From positions 13,012 to 77,011 of the forward strand of contig CAZKVH010000005.1 of NCBI GenBank assembly GCA_964556165.1: a stretch of DNA of 64,000 nt, given 5' to 3'. The notes beneath the pieces were generated by a model. It saw nothing but the letters and a program-made list of their open reading frames with translations. It was not told where the DNA came from and made no database searches. Each line of letters begins with the position of its first letter. Positions within the stretch are counted from its first letter, which is position 1. This DNA is from JAQVEM01 sp964556165. Lineage in GTDB: Bacteria > Actinomycetota > Humimicrobiia > Humimicrobiales > Humimicrobiaceae. A program made the position numbers and the translations under genes. Positions 56,330 to 64,000 of this stretch are shown here, in pieces.

Positions 56330-56940
56330 CTGTTAGTTATAGAAATATAGTTATTTTGACAATTAAATAGATGGCGCAGTATCCTAGTCAGTACCTGTGT
56401 CCATAAAGACGGGGCTAAAAATCCGTTAAGGGCGTATATGTGAAGTCTCTGGGATTGGCTGCTGATGCCCAATCGGGGGTTGATCCTGGAGGTTAAGGAA
56501 AGTGGGCGATCCATAATGGCATATGGGCGTGGACCCATTTTCCGTGGAAACTTCAAATGGAGTGCGAACAAAATTTGAAGGCAACCCGCAACTGCTGAAA
56601 GGCATTGCGGTGTAGCCTGCCTTGCGTGATACAGGGGGAGGGTCCCTTTACAATTGTGGTGCCGGAATCCGGCATCATTATATTGTACCGGGTCTGAAAC
56701 CTGTTATTGCTAAAGAGGCTAGTGAACACAGCACTGTCGGGGAAAGCTCCTAGGCTGTTCTCTTTATGAGAGATGTGGTGGGGATTACGGTGTAGTTTTA
56801 GTGGCAATCCAGTCCTATAAGCGGCAACGCTATAGAAACGGTTTAAAGGGAAACCGCTGATGTGGTAACACTCAGTAACCGTTTGGGAAATCCTACTGGA
56901 CCTTAAACTGCAAAGTTTACTTATCACATCGCCATCTTTT
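56330..56940 (+). ncRNA. ole: OLE RNA (ornate large extremophilic RNA)
   Basis: About 600 bases with no coding potential, richer in G+C and G-runs than the flanks. Many local hairpins are visible: GATTGG with CCAATC near 56450-56480, CCGCAA (56586-56591) with TTGCGG (56605-56610), TGCCGG (56660-56665) with CCGGCA (56669-56674), and GGTTT-AAAGG-GAAACC near 56840. It ends in GGGAAATCCTACTGGACC shortly before oapA. Length, position directly upstream of an OapA-like gene and the same strand all match OLE RNA, known from anaerobic and extremophilic Bacillota. I did not align it to the family model. Confidence 0.85.
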
Positions 56941-56957
56941 TTATTTAGGAGCCGTGC

Positions 56958-57542
56958 TTGGTTAAGTTAAAAAAATCCAGGTCTAAAATAAGAAACTGGA
57001 TAATAATCATCATTTTATGGAGCTTTTTTCTAGCCATTACAGTAAGCTTCATTTCTGAAACACTTATAATCAAAACTAATTTAATTATTACCCTTGTAAT
57101 CCTTATAATAATAATTTCAATAGGGGTTCTTTTTGACATTATAGGGGTTGCTATAACTGCGTGCCCGGAAGCTCCCCTCCACAGTGCCGCCACGAGCAAG
57201 AAAAAAGGGGCGAGAGAAGCCGTAAAGCTACTGCAGCATGCGGAAAAAGTCAGCAACTTCTGTAACGATGTAATAGGCGATATCTGCGGGATAGTAAGCG
57301 GCGCCATAGGGGCTATCCTTGTCTTCAGGATTCTGATAATTAACCCCAATTTAGAAAGCGCATTGCTGAGCGCTGTTATAACAGGATTTATTTCTTCTCT
57401 TACGATAGGCGGTAAAGCTATAGGCAAAAACATAGCCATAAAGAACAGCATTCCCATTGTTCTTAAAACAGGATACGCAGTATATCTTTCATCCTTTTTT
57501 TCCAGAATAAGAAAAGGAAACGCAAAAAGTAAAAAGATATAA
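56958..57542 (+). CDS. oapA: OLE-associated membrane protein OapA
   Basis: 194 residues from TTG at 56958; AGGAG lies 6 bp before it, overlapping the end of the RNA. Four hydrophobic helices are visible (about 13-33, 42-67, 108-127, 136-152). Between helices 2 and 3 is a cytosolic basic loop with SKKKGAREAVKLL and NDVIGDICGI, which contains DVIGD (104-108), matching the conserved DxxxD motif of OapA as I recall it. OapA binds OLE RNA at the membrane, forming a complex tied to cold, alcohol and Mg2+ stress in Bacillus halodurans. The assignment rests on the pair with the RNA. Confidence 0.83.
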   Translation: MVKLKKSRSKIRNWIIIIILWSFFLAITVSFISETLIIKTNLIITLVILIIIISIGVLFDIIGVAITACPEAPLHSAATSKKKGAREAVKLLQHAEKVSNFCNDVIGDICGIVSGAIGAILVFRILIINPNLESALLSAVITGFISSLTIGGKAIGKNIAIKNSIPIVLKTGYAVYLSSFFSRIRKGNAKSKKI

Positions 57543-57546
57543 AAAT

Positions 57547-57681
57547 GGATATTCATTGCAGATTGCATCTGCTTCGGCTGCAGCCAGCCTCTTTCATAAG
57601 AATTCCGTAGATGGAATGAGACCGATAGAAGAATTGCTTAAATTAGAAAAACTATACGGCAGACTGAAACAACCTGTTTAG
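57547..57681 (+). pseudogene. Short open fragment downstream of oapA
   Basis: A 44-residue open stretch in a different frame from oapA reads LQIASASAAASLFHKNSVDG and then MRPIEELLKLEKLYGRL, with a TAG stop at 57679. It has no start codon or ribosome site. It looks like the C-terminal end of a larger enzyme whose 5' part is gone; I suspect but cannot prove an oxidoreductase tail. Confidence 0.3.
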
Positions 57682-57787
57682 AGATAGCTTTTTATAATTT
57701 ATCTTATGCTATTTATAAAAATATAGACCTTATATTATTTATCCTGTAAAATTTATATTGTTTTAAAAAAGATAGAAAGGAAATCTA

Positions 57788-58252
57788 ATGCCATATAAAG
57801 AAACAAAAAAAACTTCGAAGACTTCTAAACCTTCTGTGAATATAAATAATTACGGTAAGGCTGTTCTCGTATTTTCTATTTTAATATTTATTCTTATAAC
57901 AATCTTTCTGGGTGTATCCCTATGGCAGAACGGTACGATAAGAAATGCCGTGCAACTGTTTAAGTACAGTAAATCATACCAGGTCATATTTCTTACAAAC
58001 GGACAGGCATACTTTGGCAATATTACCGAAATCACTGATGAATATGTAATCATGGAAAACCCTTTTTCCATTAAGGTCCAGCAGAAACAGGCTGATGATG
58101 AAAGTCAAACACAATCAGAGATAAAATTGCTTAGCATAGAAGATGAGTTTTATAAGCCGGAAAATTACATGTTATTCGAGAAAAGCGGGATACTTCATAT
58201 CGAAGAACTAAATGACTCCTCACAAATTATTGAGATTATAAAAAGTTACTAA
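57788..58252 (+). CDS. Membrane-anchored hypothetical protein
   Basis: 154 residues: a Lys/Thr/Ser-rich N-terminus, one helix (about 24-46) and an extracellular or cytosolic domain with SYQVIFLTNGQAYFGNI, TDEYVIMENPFSIKV and a C-terminal IEELNDSSQIIEIIK. I recognise no family. AGGAAA precedes the ATG. A strong terminator follows its stop. Confidence 0.7.
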   Translation: MPYKETKKTSKTSKPSVNINNYGKAVLVFSILIFILITIFLGVSLWQNGTIRNAVQLFKYSKSYQVIFLTNGQAYFGNITEITDEYVIMENPFSIKVQQKQADDESQTQSEIKLLSIEDEFYKPENYMLFEKSGILHIEELNDSSQIIEIIKSY

Positions 58253-58266
58253 AGCAATTCATAAAT

Positions 58267-58306
58267 TAAAATAAGATAGCCCGCATATGCCGGGCTATCT
58301 TATTTT
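58267..58306. terminator. Bidirectional intrinsic terminator
   Basis: A near-perfect stem of about 16 bp, AAAATAAGATAGCCCG with CGGGCTATCTTATTTT, around a 7-base loop. It serves both the plus-strand hypothetical gene and the convergent surface-protein gene (stop at 58331). Confidence 0.92.
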
Positions 58307-58330
58307 ATTATCTATAACAATATACTAATT

Positions 58331-61300
58331 TCATGCTTTCAGATTTCTTTTCTTTCTTCTAAGCACTGAAATTATAATAAGTACTATACCGGAAACTACA
58401 AGAAGCATTCCGCTTAAAGGTATCAGGGGATTCATTCCCGTAAATGGAAGCTCACTAATACCCAGAACTTCTATACCAGGAGGCGGAGGTGTCTTTGAGT
58501 TTGTCCTGCTGAAAGAGTAATTCTGCTGTGCCGAACCCACCACAATTCCTGTTATATCGTCCATCTTCGTATAGCCTGACGGAACAGTCGTTTCCACAAT
58601 CCTGTAGGTATCAAATGGGAGGTTTGACCAGGTCACTGTGTTGTTACCCGTTATTCTTATCTCTCCACCTACTGTGGCTCCGCTCGAATTATACAGAGTA
58701 AATCCAGCTACATCCGTTGAATCAAGGCCGCTCTTGGCAAGAGTAATAGAGCCCAGAATAACTCTGGTTCTTGAGTTTGTCCTGCTGAAAGAGTAATTCT
58801 GCTGTGCCGAACCTACCACAATTCCGGTTATATCAGCCATCTTCGTATATCCTGACGGAACAGTCGTCTCCACAATCCTGTAGGTATCAAATGGGAGGTT
58901 GGACCAGGTTACTGTGTCGTTACCTGTTATTCTTCTTTCTCCAACTACTGCGGCTCCGCTCGAATTATACAGAGTAAATCCAGCTACATCTGTTGAATCA
59001 AGGCCTGTTTTTGTCAGAGCTATGGAACCCAGATCCGGTATTTTAGTATTTGTCCTGCTATACTCCACTAATTGACCATGATAGGTTATGTCTATTCCTG
59101 TGATATCCGCTATTGGATTGTATCCAACAGGTGTATGGGTCTCTCTTATATAATATCCGGTACCATACGGAACACCTGACCATGTAACAGTACCGTTACC
59201 CGTAAGCCTTTGCTCGCCTCCAAAAGCTACCCCGTTTGTATAATACAGGGTAAATCCTGCATAATCTCCACTTAAAATATCGTCAAGGCCGCTCTTTGTT
59301 AAGGTTATCGTGCCCTTTGGATCATTATCAAACTCTACAACAACCTTACTTCCATTTGTAGAGATTGTAACATCTACAGAAACTGGTGTAGGCCTACTGT
59401 TTACTACTGTAGTACCATCAACTTTAACTGTGGCAAGGTAACCGGTGTCGTTTTCTTTTACGGTATAATTTCCGATTGGAATATCAGCACTTGTCCAGGA
59501 CTGGCCATCCTTTAACTCAAAGGACTTACTGTAAGAGTAAGGACCTGTGACAGTAAAGCTAAACATACTTCCGGTGTCGTGCGCACATGTCTTTTTAACC
59601 TCGATATTTCCTTCTAGCTGTGTATTGGTTGCAGTAACACTAACAGTCAAATCAGGAGTGCTCTCAGTTATGGTATAAGTAGGCTCGGGGCTAAAGCTTG
59701 AGCTGTAGCCACTAATAGGATCTTCCTCGATGGTAAAGGGGGTATCTAAAGGAAGTCCTACCCAAGATACAACTTCTCCATTTGTATCAACATCAACTTT
59801 GGCAGAGCCCTTGGCAACTATGTTACCACTCTGGTCATAATAGTTGCCAGAGTTATCTTTCAGGTAGAAGGACGCGCTGGTAACCTCACCAACAAAGTTT
59901 TTGGTCAGACTGATTGTTCCTTCTAGCTGTGTATTGGTTGCAGTAACACTAACAGTCAAATCAGGAGTGCTNNNNNNNNNNNNNNNNNNNNNNNNNNNNN
60001 NNNNNNNNNNNNNNNNNNNNNNNNNNNNNNNNNNNNNNNNNNNNNNNNNNNNNNNNNNNNNNNNNNNNNNNAGAAGGACGCGCTGGTAACCTCACCAACA
60101 AAGTTTTTGGTCAGACTGATTGTTCCAAGCTTATAGTTTCTAACACAATAACAAAAACTTCCATAATGATAATCATGGCAATTATTATAATAAATATGTT
60201 CTATATGTTCCCAACTACCTGTATAACCACTGGGTGGTGTAACTTCAGTTATTTTATAATATCCTTGATGGTCATAATATTGACCGTCATCGAAAGGCGC
60301 AGGAAAATATGCATAGCCTTCACTATCTGTAATTCTTTCGTTCGTTCCGTTCGGACTAAGAAGCCAATCAGGAACATCCCATGGCCCAGCGTCACTAGTC
60401 GCTGAATATTCTATTTTAAATACAGCACCTTGTAAAGGTGCGCTACTTCCTTCTAAACAATAATATTTATATACCCTAAATCGGGAGTGGCAATCAGTAA
60501 AACTTAAGACTTCAAGTAAATTTCCTTCTGCATCTGTAATTTGAACCAGATAATTCTTACCTATTAGATCAACACTATATCCATCATAGGTAAAATTCCC
60601 ATTCTCATCGGCAGTTATATGAATTTCATCAACCAGAGAACCATCAGGCCTTATTATCTTAATAATAAGCTCCTGATAAGGCTCATAGCCGCTCCCGCTT
60701 ATTACAACCTGCTCACCATAGGTATAATCATCTTTATCGGTTGTGGTTTTCAAGATAATGTTATTTTCATAAAGAGGGCTATCTTCGAGTATTGTGAAAT
60801 CCAGCTTATCCTTATCAGCAAACTCGGGGTCAATCGATACGTCGTTCTCGCCAGGTTCTATTCCCTGATAATCTGTTCCATTTCCATATACATCATTGTA
60901 GTCAACTACTACATTATCCCTGGTATCATCAACTATAATTCCTTCATCATTAAAAGCTATAATATTATGCTTAATATTTGCATCATCAGAAGATATAACC
61001 ACACCTTTCTCATTATCTACTATTATGTTGTTCTGGATATTAAGCCCTGAGTCCATTGTTACATCAATAGCAGCTCCGTTACCCGAGAAAGTATTATCAA
61101 CTATATCAATATCTGTTACATCTTCATTATCAATATAAATGGCGCTCTCGAGATAATTTATAAAAGTAAAGTTATAAAAACCAATATAACTTAAAGGAGA
61201 ACTGTAATAAAAAGCATAATCAAGTGTTGACTGTCCATCGAATATAACATCATCGTATGCAATAAATTTTATAGAAAGGTCTTCCGTGACATCTTCGGTT

Positions 61301-63093
61301 GTATTCACATCTTCATTTTCTTCAGGAAGGCTCTCTTCGCTATTTTCACTTTCATTTGTAATTTCTTCTTCAACTTCGGTCTCTATGGTAACTCCCTCGG
61401 TACCTGTTCCGATACCATCCAGATTTACACTGTTATTATATGTTCCAGGCAGAAAATAAAGTACATCACCATTAACCGTATGAGTCAGTGCTTCATCTAC
61501 GGTAAACGGACTATCAATAGTGCCTGTACCTTCTCCTGCCGCATCTGATGATACCCAGTATTCTGTGGTAGCAGAATTATAATCTGATACATGAACCGTG
61601 GTTTCACTGCTATAAGCATTTCCATTTGAATCAATTATATTCAGAGAAAGAGTGTAATTACCATCACTTGCATATGCATGCTGGGGGTTCTGCGACGATG
61701 AAGATGAGCCATCACCAAAATCCCAGAAGTACTGGAATGGGTCTATACCCTCAATTGATGCGCTAAAAGTTGTCACCTGGCCTGCAGGAACATATCCATT
61801 TTCATCGACCGAAAAACTGATGTCAATCTTAGCTTCTAAGGCTCCGTCTGTTTCAGGTTCTTCTGGTGCCAGTTCAGAATTTATATTTATTACTTCTTCT
61901 CCATCTCCATCAGTTTCTTCATCTTCAGGGAGTGGTTCTTCACCAGAAGTAGTTTCATCTTCGGAACTCAGCTCTTCTTCAGGAGTTTCCTCAACTGATA
62001 CTTCATCTTCACTGGATGATTCTTCAACTGACGCTACGTCTTCGGTGGGGTTATTTTCTTCTGCGACTTCTTCGGATAAATCTTCATTATCTCCTTCTGT
62101 TTCTTCAATTGCTTCTCCAAGAGTAGCCTCATCTTCAGGAGTTTCCTCATCTGATATCTCGACTTCACCTGTTGATTCTTCATCTGAAGCTTCATCTTCA
62201 GGGAGTGTCTCTTCTCCAGGAGTAGCCTCATCTTCGGAGCTCAGCTCTTCTTCAGGAGTTTCCTCAACTGATACTTCATCTTCACTGGATGATTCTTCAT
62301 CTGAAGCTTGATAATCACCGGCTGACTCTTCGTCAGGGTTAGTTTCTTCGGTATCTTCTATATCTATTGTGTCATCTTCTTCGGATAATTCTTCATCATC
62401 TTCCTCTGTTTCTTTATCTTCTAACAGTTTTGCTTCATATACCTCAAGCTCTGCTCTGGCTTTTTCTAATTCTGCCTGTTTTTTAATTAGATTTTCATTT
62501 TTTTCATTTAGAACTTTTTCAGAATACTGTAAACTGGCATTTGCTTCGTCTGCTGCACCTTTAGCTCTATTATACTCGTCCTTTGCCTTATCCAGTTCAC
62601 TCTGCAGTGCCTGTAAATTAGAATTAGCTTCATCGTATTTAGCCGAAATCGACGCCAGTTCTGCATTTGCCTTTTCTACTACCGCTTGTGCGCTGCTTAT
62701 TTCTTCTTCACTTCCAGATTCCTTCATCCTGTTATAAAATGAAGCCGCTTCATCTGCAGCTGCTGTGGCAAAAATTAAACTTTCTTTTATTTTCTCTACT
62801 TCCGGAAGAGTGTTTTTATAGTTACCTTCAGAAATAGATAAGTTCTGTTTTGCTACATCCAGAGCTACCACAGCTTCTGCTGCCGCAGATTTTACCGGTG
62901 CCAGCTCGCTTTCAGCTTTACTAACTTCTACTTTTGCAGCTTCAAATTCCAATTGAACTCTCTGATATTCCTCTTTTAAATCTTTTTCAGAGCTACCAAA
63001 AACAATGCTTATAGGAATAAGAAACGATAATAAAGCAAACATTAGAAGATATATCATAGTGTTTTTAATTATTTTATTTTTTCTAAAAATCAT
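58331..63093 (-). CDS. Giant sortase-anchored SpaA-type repeat surface protein, interrupted by an assembly gap
   Basis: One gene spanning the N run. From 63093: signal peptide (1-34), coiled coil (about 37-215), Glu/Ser/Asp-rich tandem repeats (about 220-400), PKD domain (DPFQYFWDFGDGSSSSSQ), parallel beta-helix repeats (NNIIVDNEKGVVISS, NVVVDYNDVYGNG) and an Ig-like domain. Several SpaA/prealbumin-like repeats follow (GTISLTKNF, GLDSTDVAGFTLYNSSG), then LPFTG, a helix and RRKKRNLKA. The gap flanks show missing repeat sequence of 203 + 309n bp. With n = 0 the protein is 1621 residues. It is likely a wall-linked adhesin or pilus-like stalk, with the sortase encoded divergently next door. Confidence 0.85.
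58495..59048 (-). repeat. 277-bp tandem repeat pair in SpaA-type domains
   Basis: Two near-identical units begin at 58495 and 58772 (period 277 bp) and encode adjacent SpaA-like domains sharing GLDSTDVAGFTLYNSSG. A diverged third copy follows from about 59050. Confidence 0.85.
59611..60127 (-). repeat. 309-bp repeat units flanking and causing the assembly gap
   Basis: The unit 59611-59919 starts again at 59920 (period 309). The left gap flank (to 59971) equals the unit up to 59662, and the right flank (60072-60127) equals 59866-59920 of the unit. The gap therefore lies inside the same repeat family. Confidence 0.93.
59972..60071. other. Assembly gap of 100 N (unknown length)
   Basis: Exactly 100 N, a scaffolding placeholder. 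It does not keep the reading frame, whereas a 203-bp fill, derived from the repeat unit, does. Confidence 0.98.
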
Positions 63094-63098
63094 TTTTC

Positions 63099-63240
63099 AC
63101 TCTTCCTTATGCTTATTTTTTAATAAATCAAGTTTTTCCATTTTCCCTTATAAAAAAGAAAACCGACCCATTTAGTCGGTTTCGCTACTTGCTCCCCTTT
63201 CCTCAAGCGTCCAAATTAGAGAAAAGAATCAAAGCTTCTA
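63099..63240 (-). ncRNA. Structured 5' leader with terminator, upstream of the surface protein
   Basis: The minus-strand leader holds GGACGCTTGAGGAAAGGGG, AGCAAGTAGCG and then a hairpin AAACCGAC (63182-63175) with GTCGGTTT (63167-63160) and a T-rich run. CGCTTG and CAAG..GCG can also pair. The pattern of aptamer-like sequence plus terminator before a coding start suggests attenuation by a ligand. I cannot assign it to a riboswitch class. Confidence 0.5.
63151..63182 (-). terminator. Leader terminator hairpin
   Basis: An 8-bp stem, AAACCGAC/GTCGGTTT, with a 7-base loop, followed on the minus strand by CTTTTTTATAA. It lies about 60 bp before the surface-protein start, so read-through must occur for expression. 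Confidence 0.8.
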
Positions 63241-63324
63241 AATATTATAGAAAACTATTTAATTTTCTTACTATACTATGACCTTCTTAAAATCCTTATA
63301 TAAGTATTATAAATTTACGATGAA

Positions 63325-63354
63325 ATTATATTATATTTTTTACAATAATGTCAA
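63325..63354 (-). promoter_or_regulatory. Promoter of the surface-protein gene
   Basis: On the minus strand TTGACA (63354-63349) and TATAAT (63330-63325) are separated by 18 bp. The predicted start near 63318 leaves a leader of about 225 bases. The sortase gene diverges from this region. Confidence 0.72.
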
Positions 63355-63462
63355 ACTTTTTTAAAAAAACTTTAATTATTTAATATTATTCCACAATTAT
63401 TAATTATCAGTCATGGAAACAAAAAATTCTAATAATAAAAAAATAATGTTAGTATTCCAGCT

Positions 63463-64000
63463 ATGGTAATAATTTCTAAAATAAAAAGGTTCATTACCTA
63501 CCATAAAAGAAAGATTATAAGGTACGGGGGAATAGTCCTGATAATTGCAGGGGTAATAGTTATAGTATGGCCCTTTTACGTTAATTTTATTATGGCAAAA
63601 AGAGAGGTGGAAATTCTCACCTCGTGGGACGATAAGAGTTATACAGTCCAGCAACATGACGTAAGCGAAGAAGAAGACGGAAATAGCGGGAAGGAGCTGG
63701 AAAAAGAAACTGTACTTTTAGACCCCGAAAAAAAAGTGCCTTTTAGAATAACGATACCCGAAATTGAACTTGACTGGATTGTAATGGAAGGGACAGATTA
63801 TGCAACCCTAAGACAGGGACCGGGGCATTACACATCATCAGTATTCCCCGGGGAAGATGGTACCTGCGTTGTTGCAGGTCACAGGACAACCTACGGAGCT
63901 CCGTTTAACAGGCTGGATGAACTCGAAGAAGATGACGAGATATTAATAGAGACCGAAGGAAATGAAAAATTCACCTATCTTGTAACCGGCCAGGAAGAAG
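63463..64000 (+). CDS. Sortase, partial (C-terminus outside window)
   Basis: Open from ATG at 63463 to the window edge (179 codons); an upstream ATG at 63446 is closed by a stop. One helix (about 22-40) anchors the protein, followed by an acidic linker. The sortase core begins with PFRITIPEIELDWIVMEGTD. The catalytic His lies in VVAGHRTTYGAPFNRLDEL, which resembles class D/E sortases. The catalytic Cys and Arg lie beyond the window. Its divergent neighbour carries LPFTG and is the probable substrate. Confidence 0.9.
   Translation, partial: MVIISKIKRFITYHKRKIIRYGGIVLIIAGVIVIVWPFYVNFIMAKREVEILTSWDDKSYTVQQHDVSEEEDGNSGKELEKETVLLDPEKKVPFRITIPEIELDWIVMEGTDYATLRQGPGHYTSSVFPGEDGTCVVAGHRTTYGAPFNRLDELEEDDEILIETEGNEKFTYLVTGQEE

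Noticed and set aside
56340..56940. Group II intron or another large ribozyme for the structured block.
   Set aside because: No reverse transcriptase and no domain V-like GAGC-type end were seen, while the OapA-like neighbour explains the block better.
56293..57568. Minus-strand open frames across the OLE region (92, 124 and 207 codons).
   Set aside because: They have unnatural composition, no start signals, and two lie over an RNA with clear hairpins; the 207-codon frame is the antisense of the OapA helices.
61820..62311. Ser-rich 163-codon plus-strand frame.
   Set aside because: It is the antisense of the Glu/Ser/Asp repeats of the surface protein.
59956..63093. Treating the two large frames on either side of the N run as separate genes, one ending and the other starting at the gap.
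   Set aside because: Neither has a start or stop outside the N run that makes sense, and a 203 + 309n fill joins them in frame.
1..64000. CRISPR arrays, tRNA or rRNA genes, insertion sequences.
   Set aside because: No regularly spaced short repeats, no tRNA cloverleaf signatures, no rRNA blocks and no transposase frames were found by reading; covariance searches were not possible.

Overview
The window is bacterial, AT-rich and densely coded, and comes from a draft assembly: a run of exactly 100 N (59972-60071) marks a scaffold join. The genes suggest an anaerobic, monoderm-type organism. The signs are LPXTG-type surface protein plus sortase, PgpH, HrcA, GatCAB, LigA, a Tad pilus locus with no secretin, a CooC-like ATPase, a PPi-type phosphofructokinase signature and no respiratory genes. 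Taxonomic signals conflict. An OLE RNA with OapA points towards Bacillota, while a CBS-less GuaB3-type IMP dehydrogenase next to guaA is more typical of Actinomycetota or Chloroflexota. I do not name a phylum with confidence.

Region 1 (1-9.9 kb, minus strand) is a conserved housekeeping run: hrcA, dnaJ, rsmE, mtaB, a decayed GH38 mannosidase, a HIT protein, phoH, pgpH and a truncated ybeY. Region 2 (10.1-13.4 kb, plus) is a thiamin operon, thiE-thiC-thiL, behind a TPP riboswitch and intrinsic terminator; an M29 aminopeptidase follows. Region 3 (14.9-28.7 kb, minus) holds pcrA, DAHP synthase, chorismate mutase, guaA, guaB3, plsY, a cooC-like ATPase, groES-groEL with an imperfect CIRCE operator, and the t6A genes tsaD, tsaB and tsaE with a family 4 uracil-DNA glycosylase.

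Region 4 (28.8-39.5 kb) has a small lipoprotein, an Lrp-type effector domain, a HigBA toxin-antitoxin pair and a Tad/Flp pilus operon. The operon contains two MinD/CpaE-type ATPases, CpaB, CpaF, TadB, TadC, a 56-residue Flp pilin not called by length-limited ORF finding, TadE, a TadG-like pseudopilin and a secreted protein built of Trp-rich repeats. Region 5 (39.6-42.9 kb) is an accessory island: a Phd-like antitoxin, a standalone TIR-like effector and a decayed second copy of the antitoxin beyond it.

Region 6 (42.9-56.2 kb) carries a CBS protein with a cation/proton antiporter, a DUF89 phosphatase, a PKD-type surface protein, an aldo-keto reductase, pfkA, gatCAB, a CPBP protease and ligA. 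Region 7 (56.3-57.5 kb, plus) is the most striking: about 600 bp of non-coding, hairpin-rich sequence with its own extended -10 promoter, directly upstream of a four-helix OapA-like membrane protein. I call it an OLE RNA. Region 8 (57.8-64 kb) has a membrane-anchored hypothetical protein, a giant sortase-anchored surface protein (at least 1621 residues once the gap is corrected) with a structured leader, and a divergent, truncated sortase.
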